Shown piece after piece: positions 1 through 7,264 of a stretch of DNA of 38,128 bases. The DNA comes from Vulgatibacter sp035565615. Lineage in GTDB: Bacteria; Myxococcota; Myxococcia; Myxococcales; Vulgatibacteraceae. Each line of letters begins with the position of its first letter. Position 1 is the first letter of the stretch. A program made the translations under genes and the position numbers. The notes under the pieces were generated by a model. The model was not told the DNA's origin, did not search any database, and saw only the letters and a list, made by a program, of their open reading frames with translations. The stretch lies in the NCBI GenBank assembly GCA_035565615.1, contig DATMSB010000104.1, forward strand, positions 1-38,128, in the 5' to 3' direction.

Positions 1-1625
1 TGCTGCCCCTTCACCTGGATGGTCTTGTTGTACTTGTCCATGAGGAAGCGCAGCGAGTCGCGCTCCTGCCCCTGGAGCACCCGCGCCACCTCCGGATGGC
101 AGTTGATGGCGATGGTGGGCTCCCGGAAGGCCGACGCCTCCCGGTGGATCTCCCGGAAGATCTCGTGGGCCACGGTGATGCGGCTCTTCACGGCGCCCCG
201 CCCCTCGCAGTAGGGGCAGGGCTCGTAGAGCATGCGGCCGATCGACTCGCGCACGCGCTTGCGCGTCATCTCCACCAGGCCGAGCTCGGAGATCTTGAGG
301 ACGTTGGTCTTGGCCTTGTCGCGGCCCAGCGCCTCCTGCAAGGCCTTGAAGACCTTGTCCCGGTTGGACGCCTTGTCCATGTCGATGAAGTCGATGATGA
401 TGATGCCGCCGATGTTGCGCAGGCGGAGCTGGTAGACGATCTCCTTGGCCGCCTCGATGTTGATCTTGGTGATCGTCTCCTCGAGGGACTGCTTGCCCAC
501 GTAGCGGCCGGAGTTGACGTCGATCGCCGTGAGGGCCTCGGCCTGATCGATGATCAGGTACCCGCCGCTCTTCAGCCACACCTTCCGCTGCTGCGCCCGC
601 AGCAGCTCGTGCTCGATGCCGTAGGCGTCGAAGATCGGCTCGGGGTCGGTGTAGTGCTCCACGTGGGAGGCGAGGGCGGGATCCGTCGCCTGCACGAAGC
701 GCATGATCCGCTCGTACTGGGCGTGATCGTCGATCACCAGCTTCTCCACGTCGGCGGAGAAGAGGTCGCGGGTGGCGCGCAGCACGATGTCGAGGTCGGG
801 GTGGAGCAGCGCGGGCGCGCCCTGCTTGTCCTTCTTGCGGCCGATCTCGGACCAGATGTGGATGAGGAAGCGCGCGTCGGCCCGCAGCTTCTCGGCGGGG
901 ACGCCCTCGGCGACCGTGCGGACGATGAAGCCGGTGCCGGGCGGCCGCAGGGAGTCGACGATCTCCCGCAGGCGCCGGCGCTCCTTCTCGTTGTCGATCC
1001 GCCGCGAGATCCCCACGTGGTCGACGGTGGGCATGAACACCAGGTGCCGGCCGGGGATCGAGATGTGAGAGGTGATGCGGGCGCCCTTGGTGCCGATGGG
1101 ATCCTTCGCCACCTGGACGATCACCTCCTGGCCCTCCTTGAGGAGGTCCTGGATGTTCACGTCCTTGAGCGCCTTCCGCTCCTTGTGGTCCCGGTGCTCG
1201 CGCTGCCGGGGCGCGGGCTTCGACTCGGCGGCCTTCGCCGGACGGACCTCGTCGGCGGGGGCCTCCTCCGGCGCGACCGTCTCGTCCTCGTCGTCGTCCT
1301 CCCGGGCGAGCATGGCGGCGGCGTACTCGTCCGGCACGCCCTCGCTCTCCGGGTGCTCGCCCTCGGTGAGCTCGAACTGCCGCTCCGAGAAGTCGGGGTC
1401 GTAGTAGACGTCCGTGACGTAGAGGAAGGCGGCCTTGTCCAGGCCGATGTCCACGAAGGCGGCCTGCATGCCGGGGAGCACCCGGACCACGCGGCCCTTG
1501 TAGATGTTGCCGACGATGCCCTTCTCGGCGTTGCGCTCGAGGTAGAACTCGGAGATCTGACCGTTTTCGATGAGCGCGACGCGCGACTCGGAGCCCGAGG
1601 CGTTGATCACCAGGGAAGAAGACAT
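1..1625 (-). CDS. rng: Ribonuclease G/E family endoribonuclease, 3' end cut by window edge
   Basis: Endoribonuclease of the RNase E/G family, which processes rRNA precursors and starts mRNA decay in the cytoplasm. The frame stays open from an ATG at 1625 to the window edge (541 codons), so only a short C-terminal piece is missing. The protein opens with the usual SLVINA strand and an S1 RNA-binding domain (GIVGNIYKGRV, residues about 35-45). The DNase I-like catalytic part has the two metal-binding aspartates in LTAIDVNSGRYVG and IIIIDFIDMD. The Zn-link CPYCEGRG follows. An acidic and then basic insertion of roughly 70-80 residues, rich in D and E and then in R, K and H, splits the S1 domain at about residues 70-140. 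The domain resumes at VNIQDLLKEGQEVIVQ. The start has only a weak GGGG Shine-Dalgarno. RNase G fits better than RNase E because there is no long C-terminal scaffold up to the edge. Confidence 0.93.
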   Translation of the reverse strand, partial: MSSSLVINASGSESRVALIENGQISEFYLERNAEKGIVGNIYKGRVVRVLPGMQAAFVDIGLDKAAFLYVTDVYYDPDFSERQFELTEGEHPESEGVPDEYAAAMLAREDDDEDETVAPEEAPADEVRPAKAAESKPAPRQREHRDHKERKALKDVNIQDLLKEGQEVIVQVAKDPIGTKGARITSHISIPGRHLVFMPTVDHVGISRRIDNEKERRRLREIVDSLRPPGTGFIVRTVAEGVPAEKLRADARFLIHIWSEIGRKKDKQGAPALLHPDLDIVLRATRDLFSADVEKLVIDDHAQYERIMRFVQATDPALASHVEHYTDPEPIFDAYGIEHELLRAQQRKVWLKSGGYLIIDQAEALTAIDVNSGRYVGKQSLEETITKINIEAAKEIVYQLRLRNIGGIIIIDFIDMDKASNRDKVFKALQEALGRDKAKTNVLKISELGLVEMTRKRVRESIGRMLYEPCPYCEGRGAVKSRITVAHEIFREIHREASAFREPTIAINCHPEVARVLQGQERDSLRFLMDKYNKTIQVKGQ

Positions 1626-2102
1626 GGAAAGCCCCGCGCGCCCCGCTCGAAGGCGGTAGAGCGCGCCAGGGGCGCCGGCGAAGGCTCCACGGAAGGCCCA
1701 TCTCTCCTCCCGCCGCTGTGGCGGGGGAGGCGTTCTCCCGAGGGTGGGGCGCGGCTTGGCCCTCGGAGTTCGCCGGTCGGCGGCCTCTCCACGCGGGAGG
1801 CGACCACCACCTCGGGTGCGACCGGCGCAGGCATTCCGTTCGACCTCCGGCAGCGCCCGGAGGTGGATGCGGCCGCGAGGGGCCGCGAAAACTTTCGGCG
1901 GCGGACGCCCCGTCCGTCGCCTGGAAACCCTTTCGATCCGCTCGGCTGGCCCGAATGAAGGCCCCACGGCCGGGCGGAGGACTGCTAACCCCGCGAACGC
2001 CCAGTCATTCCTGCGTCCGGGCGTACTCGGGTTCGAATCTGCCCCAAGACCGGGAGCCGGGCAACCAAAACTTCGGTGGAGGGGGAGGCCCGGCGCCTCG
2101 AG

Positions 2103-2131
2103 GCGTCCTTCCTGCCTTCGAGGAAGGACGC
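2103..2131. terminator. Perfect 10-11 bp hairpin, possible terminator
   Basis: GCGTCCTTCC (2103-2112) is exactly complementary to GGAAGGACGC (2122-2131). One more T-A pair can close a 7-base loop. It lies about 105 bases downstream of the DUF2203 stop on the minus strand. There is no T-run, so it may instead be a structured leader element for RNase G mRNA. Confidence 0.35.
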
Positions 2132-2148
2132 GACCGGAGTGGCCCGTG

Positions 2149-2168
2149 GGCGCCCGGCGCCGGGCGCC
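2149..2168. repeat. 20-base perfect GC palindrome
   Basis: GGCGCCCGGC followed directly by GCCGGGCGCC is a perfect 20-base palindrome with no spacer. It lies about 70 bases past the DUF2203 stop on the minus strand and is followed by GGGGCGCA direct repeats. It could be a terminator stem, a dyad-binding site, or a by-product of very high GC. Confidence 0.4.
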
Positions 2169-2236
2169 GCGCAGGGGCGCAGGGGCGCAGGGCGCCCGCC
2201 GCGGGCCGGGGGCGCCACCCGCTGGCCGGGGTTCGC

Positions 2237-2668
2237 TCAGTTCAGCCAGGTGCGGCCGAAGGCGGAGGGCCGGGACACGGGCCGCCGGTCGTCGAAGCCG
2301 TCGTGCACCTCGTGCCAGTGGGAGACCGCCTTCTCGCCGAACTTCCAGCAGAGGAGCACCCGCCTCCCCCCATGCTTGGAGGGGAAATCGACCAGGCCGT
2401 CGCCCCGCTTCACGTGGAGGCCAAACGCCCCCAGGGTGTCGAGCTCGGCGCGGATCTTCTCCAGCTCGAGGTCCCGGGCGCGGCGCAGCGCTCGGTGGTC
2501 CTCGGGGAGGTCCTCGGGGATCGGCGTGAAGGGCGGGGAGAAGTCGTTGCGCTCGACAAGGAGCCTCCCCAGCCGGCCCACTTCGCGGGCGCGGGCGCGG
2601 ATCTCCTCGAAGGTCCGCTGCAGGTAGGGGACCATGCGGTCCGCTTCGTCGATCGAAAAGTAGCGCAT
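2237..2668 (-). CDS. DUF2203 family protein
   Basis: A 143-residue cytoplasmic protein of the DUF2203 family; biochemical function unknown. The recognisable features are the N-terminal MRYFSIDEADRMVPYLQ helix, a charged helix (about residues 20-90), and the C-terminal signature GLVDFPSKHGGRRVLLCWK followed by SHWHEVHDGF. I chose the ATG at 2668 over an in-frame upstream start at 2710. Family members start at this MRYF-type motif, and GAGGGAGG lies just upstream of 2668. Length matches the family. The gene stands alone: RNase G is 611 bases downstream on the same strand, and the lipoprotein upstream is divergent. Confidence 0.85.
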   Translation of the reverse strand: MRYFSIDEADRMVPYLQRTFEEIRARAREVGRLGRLLVERNDFSPPFTPIPEDLPEDHRALRRARDLELEKIRAELDTLGAFGLHVKRGDGLVDFPSKHGGRRVLLCWKFGEKAVSHWHEVHDGFDDRRPVSRPSAFGRTWLN

Positions 2669-2717
2669 GACGCCTCCCTCGATAACGCAGGCCTCGCCGC
2701 GGTCAAGCACCCGCCGG

Positions 2718-2747
2718 TTGACAGGGGCGGCGCGCCTCCCCCAAAGT
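2718..2747 (+). promoter_or_regulatory. Candidate sigma-70 promoter for the 2797 lipoprotein
   Basis: A consensus TTGACA (2718-2723) is followed after 18 bases by CAAAGT (2742-2747), a weak -10. Transcription would start near 2754, giving a leader of about 43 bases. The -35 is perfect and the -10 matches only 3 of 6 positions. Confidence 0.4.
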
Positions 2748-2796
2748 CGGCGCCCTAGACGATCGGCCGCCAGGCCGCCCGCCCTGGAGTCTTCAG

Positions 2797-3780
2797 ATGC
2801 GCAAGATCCTCGAACGGTTCCTCCTCGCGTCCCTGGTGGCCGCCGCCGTGTGGGCCTGTGGCGGCGATTCCTCGTCCGGCGGCAGCGGCGGCGCGAGCGG
2901 CACCGGTGGCAGCGGGGGCGCCGCCCCCCTCGGCTCCTGTGAGAACCCCATCGACTTTCAGGCCATCGAGGTCTGGGACACCGAGCTCAACGAGTACGTC
3001 GACGGGAACCTGGACGAGGGGGAGGCGCAGGCCATCCTCTCGGGCACCTGCGGCGGGAACAAGGGCAAGGAGCTCGTCTACAAGTGGACCGCGCCGTCCG
3101 ACGGGGTGATGAACTTCTTCGGCCTCGCCGCGGGCGCCGACATCGTGGTGTACGCCAGCAAGGTCTGCGGCTCGCCGGACGACGAGCTCGCCTGCGTCGC
3201 CAGGCCCGGGAACGACTCGGGCGACGCGCTCGGCCTCATCCGGGAGGGGGAGTCGATCTACATCGTCGCCGACTCCCGGCAGGGCACGGGATCCGAGTTC
3301 CGGATCAAGCTCAATTTCTCCCCTGTCCTCGACGAGAACGAACCGTGCCGGACCGATGGCCTCACCGGCATCTGCAAGCTCGGCTTGGTTTGTAACAGCG
3401 TCTCCGGCTTCTGCGGAAAGAATACCGCGCCTAGGTTCACGTCGCCGGCGCCGAGCGTGATCCGCACGCCAACCGACGCGGTGGTGATCGATTTTGCCGG
3501 GGAGGATGATGAGGGGAACGCCCAATTCGTCGCATTGCAGTTCTTTGGGGAAGACGGCGAAGTCCTGCCTGTCGACGACGCTGGCGGAACCGTCATGGTG
3601 GTCCCGGTGCCCGACATCTGGGAGAAGCGGAGCTTCTCCTCGTCCCTCGAATCGGGCATCGACTTCTTCAAGGCGATTCCTGCGACCAAGGTTCAAATGG
3701 CCTTGATCGATTACGACCCTGTCTACGAAGAGCCATTGGAGCAGAGCGAGATCGTCGAGGTCGACGTTCAAAGACAGTGA
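2797..3780 (+). CDS. Modular Cys-rich lipoprotein (GGSGG linker, paralog of 5333 gene)
   Basis: A 327-residue predicted lipoprotein of unknown function. A hydrophobic signal ends at AAAVWAC, with lipidated Cys21. A glycine/serine linker (residues about 22-45) follows, as in many myxobacterial outer-membrane lipoproteins. A beta-rich domain (about 47-180) resembles pre-peptidase C-terminal folds. Next is a small Cys module, CRTDGLTGICKLGLVCN (about 186-202), then an FCGKNTAPRF junction and a second beta-sandwich with an acidic DDEGN loop. The gene at 5333 has the same module order, so the two look like paralogs. Base composition drops noticeably after about 3380, inside the Cys module. Codons such as TTT, ATT and TTG become common up to the stop. 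The start is supported by the signal peptide; the Shine-Dalgarno is weak. Confidence 0.75.
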   Translation: MRKILERFLLASLVAAAVWACGGDSSSGGSGGASGTGGSGGAAPLGSCENPIDFQAIEVWDTELNEYVDGNLDEGEAQAILSGTCGGNKGKELVYKWTAPSDGVMNFFGLAAGADIVVYASKVCGSPDDELACVARPGNDSGDALGLIREGESIYIVADSRQGTGSEFRIKLNFSPVLDENEPCRTDGLTGICKLGLVCNSVSGFCGKNTAPRFTSPAPSVIRTPTDAVVIDFAGEDDEGNAQFVALQFFGEDGEVLPVDDAGGTVMVVPVPDIWEKRSFSSSLESGIDFFKAIPATKVQMALIDYDPVYEEPLEQSEIVEVDVQRQ

Positions 3781-3810
3781 TCTATTTCCCCGGGGGGGCA
3801 CTAGAGTTTG

Positions 3811-3933
3811 ATGGAAGACGGATCCTACTTGCGGTTTATTGAGGAGCAAAACAGCCAGGGAAGGCTCTCTGGAAAAGGTCGGTGGACACGCAACTTCATG
3901 GATCTGTTGGAAACTTATGTCGGAATTTCGTAA
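3811..3933 (+). CDS. Possible 40-residue ORF in low-GC intergenic DNA
   Basis: An ATG at 3811 opens a 40-codon frame ending in TAA at 3931-3933. The peptide starts MEDGSYLRF and ends MDLLETYVGIS. It is hydrophilic, with no signal peptide and no family I recognise. It has no clear Shine-Dalgarno. It lies in the 284-base gap between the first lipoprotein and the low-GC secreted gene and shares their lower GC. It may be a remnant of a longer gene or a chance frame. Confidence 0.2.
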   Translation: MEDGSYLRFIEEQNSQGRLSGKGRWTRNFMDLLETYVGIS

Positions 3934-4064
3934 AAGCTAGTGGCCCCTCCGATCCGGAATTGTCTTGTATTGCTCATTGAGAAGCCGTGTCGGTCGAATC
4001 AGGTTGGTCTCTTCGTCTAGCCATTCGTAGTCTTGCTGGTTGCACCCAAACAGTGGAGGCCACA

Positions 4065-5324
4065 ATGCAGAAGAAGCTTGGCTTGATGAGGTTCGAGGTT
4101 GCCGTCTCCTTCCTCGCAATGACACTTCTCGTACCCGAATTTGGTCGTGCGGCTGATGGTCCACCACCCCCGTCTGCGACACTCGTTCGATCTTGGGCGG
4201 TAGCTCAGGGAAATGGTAACGAATACTTGGTCGTGTGGACTAGGGAAGCGGAGCAGGGCGATGCCGACATCGTAGGCGTGCGTTTTGCCGATGGAAAGCA
4301 GATTGATCCCGCACCAGTCGTTCTGGTTTCGGGCGAAGGTAACCAGTACAATCCGACAGTCGGGTATGGCTGGTTGGAGGATGGCTTTTACGTCTATCGT
4401 CTCGTGTGGGAAGACGATTCAACCGGATTTCGCCGAGTCGCGCAAAAAACGATTTCGTCGACACCGGGCGGTCAGATGGTGTTTGGCCCAGACGAGATGC
4501 TCGAGATTCAGATCCCTGATGTCGACCTTGAAGAATTCCACCCGGACATCGATTGCACTGCTTACGTCTGCTTGGTTTCGACAATCGTTCGCAAGCAGTG
4601 GGACGGTTCCGATTTCCTCGTAATGCGACAGGCCGAGCCCTTTCTTGGTGGTTCGATTCCATTCCTTGCCACGTTTAGGGAGTACAGCCGTCGATATTTG
4701 TATGAGGGGCCAAAGGTGGCTATCGCCAATGACGGCGCGGCGCTTGTAACCTATCATGCGAGTTGGCACCCGCGGTTTGGTGTGGAGAACCGGATTCAGC
4801 GGTTCGATATTCGGGCGAATCGCTTTGATTTTCCGGATGTCTACGATTGGACGTCGTGGAAACGCGACAAGCATTCCTACGGAATTGCAAGACGGTCACC
4901 TGAAAGGGTTGAAGTCGTCTATGAGACAAGCGAACCCAAGCTCTGGCGGAAGGGAAACCCGCCCAGTGGCTTCACCGCCTTGGCGCAATTTGATTCCTCT
5001 GGCGTGATGCTCGGCGCTGACGGCCTCTCGCCTCAAAACTCAGGCGAAGTAGAGATGCGCCCCGCCATTTCCAGGAAGACTAGGCTCCTAGAGCAACACG
5101 GGAGTCCGATCTACCACTGGTCTGAATGGAAGTCCGGCCTACATTCCCGCCCAACCTACATGACGAAAAATTTCGAGACCTCCAGCCATAGTATTTTTCA
5201 TCAGCCGGCGAGCGCTGGGAGTGGGGCCGTGCTCGTGTGGGGCTTGGCTCAATGGCCGCCAGGAACGGACGGGGTCGAGGTCCGCGTGAATTGGCAAGGG
5301 TCTAGTAGTATTTTCTCTTTCTGA
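4065..5324 (+). CDS. Secreted protein of unknown function, lower GC than its neighbours
   Basis: A 419-residue exported protein that I cannot assign to a named family. The ATG at 4065 follows GGAGG at good spacing and begins a classical signal peptide with a likely cleavage after EFGRA. An in-frame start at 3987 is less likely because it would bury the signal. The mature protein has recurring strand patterns (EYLVVWTREAEQGDADIVGVRF near the N-terminus, YRLVWEDDSTGF, GAVLVWGLAQW near the end). These resemble the blade-like VVW repeats of secreted myxobacterial proteins, so a beta-propeller is a guess. Base composition is unlike the flanks: 34 of 60 G/C in the line at 4441, against 46 of 60 at 6001. 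Its stop is 8 bases before the next start, so the two are probably co-transcribed. Confidence 0.72.
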   Translation: MQKKLGLMRFEVAVSFLAMTLLVPEFGRAADGPPPPSATLVRSWAVAQGNGNEYLVVWTREAEQGDADIVGVRFADGKQIDPAPVVLVSGEGNQYNPTVGYGWLEDGFYVYRLVWEDDSTGFRRVAQKTISSTPGGQMVFGPDEMLEIQIPDVDLEEFHPDIDCTAYVCLVSTIVRKQWDGSDFLVMRQAEPFLGGSIPFLATFREYSRRYLYEGPKVAIANDGAALVTYHASWHPRFGVENRIQRFDIRANRFDFPDVYDWTSWKRDKHSYGIARRSPERVEVVYETSEPKLWRKGNPPSGFTALAQFDSSGVMLGADGLSPQNSGEVEMRPAISRKTRLLEQHGSPIYHWSEWKSGLHSRPTYMTKNFETSSHSIFHQPASAGSGAVLVWGLAQWPPGTDGVEVRVNWQGSSSIFSF

Positions 5325-5332
5325 GGGTGTCG

Positions 5333-7222
5333 ATGGTCGCCAGCCGGGTAGCCGCAGGTCCGCATGTCACCTTGATGATCATGTTTGCGATGTCGGCATG
5401 TTCCGACTCCACTTCGGTCATTCTCGTCCCGGAAACGGGCAAACAATTGGCCGCTGGGATCTGCGGCGATCCCGTCGAGCCCGATGGGCTCGCCGGCGAG
5501 GGGGTGCGCTACGCCGGGAGCGTCGACAACCGCGCAGCCGTGCTCGAAGGGAGCTGCGGCGGCGAAGGGCTGGAGGTGGTCCACCGCTTCGTCGCGCCGT
5601 CGCGCGGGACGATCCAGGTGGGGCTGGAGGCGGAGCGGGGCTTCGTCGTCCACGCGATGCGCGCCTGCGCCGAGTCGGCGGAGGAGGTCTTCTGCGCAGG
5701 ACCCGAGGACGGGATGCGATCCGTCTCCGTCGAGGAGGGCGAGGTCCTCTTCGTGGTGGTGGACGCGCCGCTCCTCGTGGCGGAGCCGACCTATCATCTG
5801 GACGTGACCTTCGTCCCCACGCTGGTCGAGGGCGAGGCCTGCGATCTCGAAGGAGAGAAGGGCCGGTGCGACGCCGGCCTGTTCTGTGAGTGGGAGGCGC
5901 TGACCTGCGCCCCGAATCACCCGCCCACGCTCTCCGAGGTGGACGCCGTCCTCCGCTACGGCGGCGGCGGCGACGCGAGGGTTCGCGTAGAGGGCGCGGA
6001 CCCCGACGGCAACCTCGCCGGCCTGGCGCTGCGCTTCCTGGACGAGGAGGGGGAGCGGGTGCAGGTGAACGGCCTCGGCGAGCTGTACACGCCGTTCGAC
6101 GACAGCGCCCGGCAGGCGGTGGAGTTCTCCTGGACCCGCGTCCTCAACGGGTTGGCGTCCCGGTATCCCGACGCCGTGGCGGTCGAGGTGGAGCTGGTGG
6201 ACGGCTCGGGGGCCCGCAGCAACACCGAGGTCCTCGCGTTCGCGGCCCCGGCCACGGCGGCGCGGGGAGAAGGCTGCGATCCCGACGGCTGGGAGGTGAT
6301 CTGCGGCGAGGAGGACCTCTGCCAGCGGTGGCGGGGGGAGGCGCCGTTTTGCGAGGCCCAGGAGCCCCCCGTCCTCACCTCGGCGAAGGCGTGGCGGACG
6401 GAGGGCGGCGCCCTCGTGATGGTGGTCGACGGCTCGGATCCCAACGGCGACGTCAACGGCTGGTTCGGCAGCCTGCTCACCGAGTCGGGGCAGGCGGTAA
6501 CGGCGTTCCCGCGGCGGATGAGGGAGGGCGTCACCGGCTTCGATCGCTTCTTCGGAGGGGAGTCGGAGATCCACGGGGTCTCCACCTGGAAGGGGATCCT
6601 CGGCTGGTTCGACGACGTGGTGAAGGTGCGGGTCTCCCTCTCGGACTCGGGCGGGAACCGCAGCGAGGCGGTGGAGATCCCGATCGAGATCCCCCAGGGC
6701 GACCTCGAGCTCGGGGCGACCTGCGACGAGGATCTGGTGGCGACGACGTGCGAGGTGAACCTCGCCTGCGGCGACGGCCCCGACGACTCCTTCGTCTGCA
6801 TGGATCGCGACGAGGCCCGGCGGCAGAAGTGCGACGCCGCGCCGACCCTGCGGGTGGGGGAGACGATCCAGGGCGTGCTCCGGGGCGAGAACCTGTGGAC
6901 GCCCTCCGAGGAGTGCAGCCCGGTGTCGGCCTCCCTGGAGCGCCACGAGGGCGTGGACGCGGTGGTGCGACTCGAGGTGGACGAGCCCACCGAGACCCTG
7001 CGGCTGACCACGGATCTGCCGGGCACGAAGGGGCGGCACACCCTGATCCACGTGCTCACCGCCTGCGAGGGAGGAGAGCCCGTCGCCTGCAACGACGACT
7101 GGATGAACGGCGTCGCCTACTCCACCCTCACCATGAAGAACGTGCTCCCGGGCACGTACTGGGTGGTGGTCGACACCGCCACCGGCGCCGCCCCCTTCGA
7201 TCTGGAGGCGGTCGCCGAGTGA
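5333..7222 (+). CDS. Large modular Cys-rich lipoprotein (paralog of 2797 gene)
   Basis: A 629-residue predicted lipoprotein of unknown function. The ATG at 5333 has GAGGG at a 5-base spacing; a GTG at 5327 is an alternative. The signal ends at FAMSAC. Beta-rich modules alternate with small disulfide modules. The first is an N-terminal beta domain (SCGGEG, matching CGGNKG in the 2797 protein), followed by CDLEGEKGRCDAGLFCEW. Next come a beta-sandwich with GADPDGNLAGLALRFLDEEG, then CDPDGWEVICGEEDLC, another sandwich with DGSDPNGDVNGW, then CDEDLVATTCEVNLAC. A C-terminal PPC-like domain ends with TYWVVVDTATG. It is therefore an expanded version of the 2797 protein. The first 100 or so bases share the lower GC of the preceding gene, and normal high GC resumes around 5440. 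A role in surface adhesion or scaffolding is only inference. Confidence 0.75.
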   Translation: MVASRVAAGPHVTLMIMFAMSACSDSTSVILVPETGKQLAAGICGDPVEPDGLAGEGVRYAGSVDNRAAVLEGSCGGEGLEVVHRFVAPSRGTIQVGLEAERGFVVHAMRACAESAEEVFCAGPEDGMRSVSVEEGEVLFVVVDAPLLVAEPTYHLDVTFVPTLVEGEACDLEGEKGRCDAGLFCEWEALTCAPNHPPTLSEVDAVLRYGGGGDARVRVEGADPDGNLAGLALRFLDEEGERVQVNGLGELYTPFDDSARQAVEFSWTRVLNGLASRYPDAVAVEVELVDGSGARSNTEVLAFAAPATAARGEGCDPDGWEVICGEEDLCQRWRGEAPFCEAQEPPVLTSAKAWRTEGGALVMVVDGSDPNGDVNGWFGSLLTESGQAVTAFPRRMREGVTGFDRFFGGESEIHGVSTWKGILGWFDDVVKVRVSLSDSGGNRSEAVEIPIEIPQGDLELGATCDEDLVATTCEVNLACGDGPDDSFVCMDRDEARRQKCDAAPTLRVGETIQGVLRGENLWTPSEECSPVSASLERHEGVDAVVRLEVDEPTETLRLTTDLPGTKGRHTLIHVLTACEGGEPVACNDDWMNGVAYSTLTMKNVLPGTYWVVVDTATGAAPFDLEAVAE

Positions 7223-7227
7223 TCGCC

Positions 7228-7246
7228 CGGCGGGAGCGGCCCGCCG
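7228..7246. terminator. Hairpin between convergent genes
   Basis: CGGCGGG (7228-7234) pairs perfectly with CCCGCCG (7240-7246) around a 5-base loop. It starts 6 bases after the stop of the 5333 gene and lies before the stop of the convergent 7265 gene. It could end transcription from both sides. There is no T-run. Confidence 0.45.
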
Positions 7247-7264
7247 CGCGAGGCGCAGCGCCGC

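Larger units (their letters stand above)
1626..2236. other. 611-base non-coding gap with hairpins
   Basis: The gap lies between the start of the RNase G gene and the stop of the DUF2203 gene, both on the minus strand. No reading frame here looks like a real protein. It holds two strong inverted repeats (2103-2131 and 2149-2168), a GGGGCGCA direct repeat at about 2173-2188, and a short tRNA-like T-loop sequence at 2029-2044 that does not fold into a tRNA. It should contain the RNase G promoter and the DUF2203 terminator. I could not pick out a good minus-strand -35/-10 pair. Confidence 0.5.

Noticed and set aside
96..1958. 620-codon open frame on the plus strand
   Set aside because: It is the antisense shadow of RNase G, whose motifs on the minus strand are unmistakable; high GC keeps stop codons rare in other frames.
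1925..2060. Possible tRNA-Ser: loop CTGCTAA (1982-1988), a long variable-arm-like stem (1997-2002 with 2019-2024) and GGGTTCGAATCTGCCC (2029-2044)
   Set aside because: The anticodon stem has three mismatches out of five, the T-stem has two, and no acceptor stem or D-arm pairs at the right distances. At best a remnant.
5249..7051. 600-codon minus-strand frame opposite the large lipoprotein
   Set aside because: Composition is dominated by Arg, Leu, Val, Gly and His without domains; the plus strand encodes a signal peptide and repeated modules.
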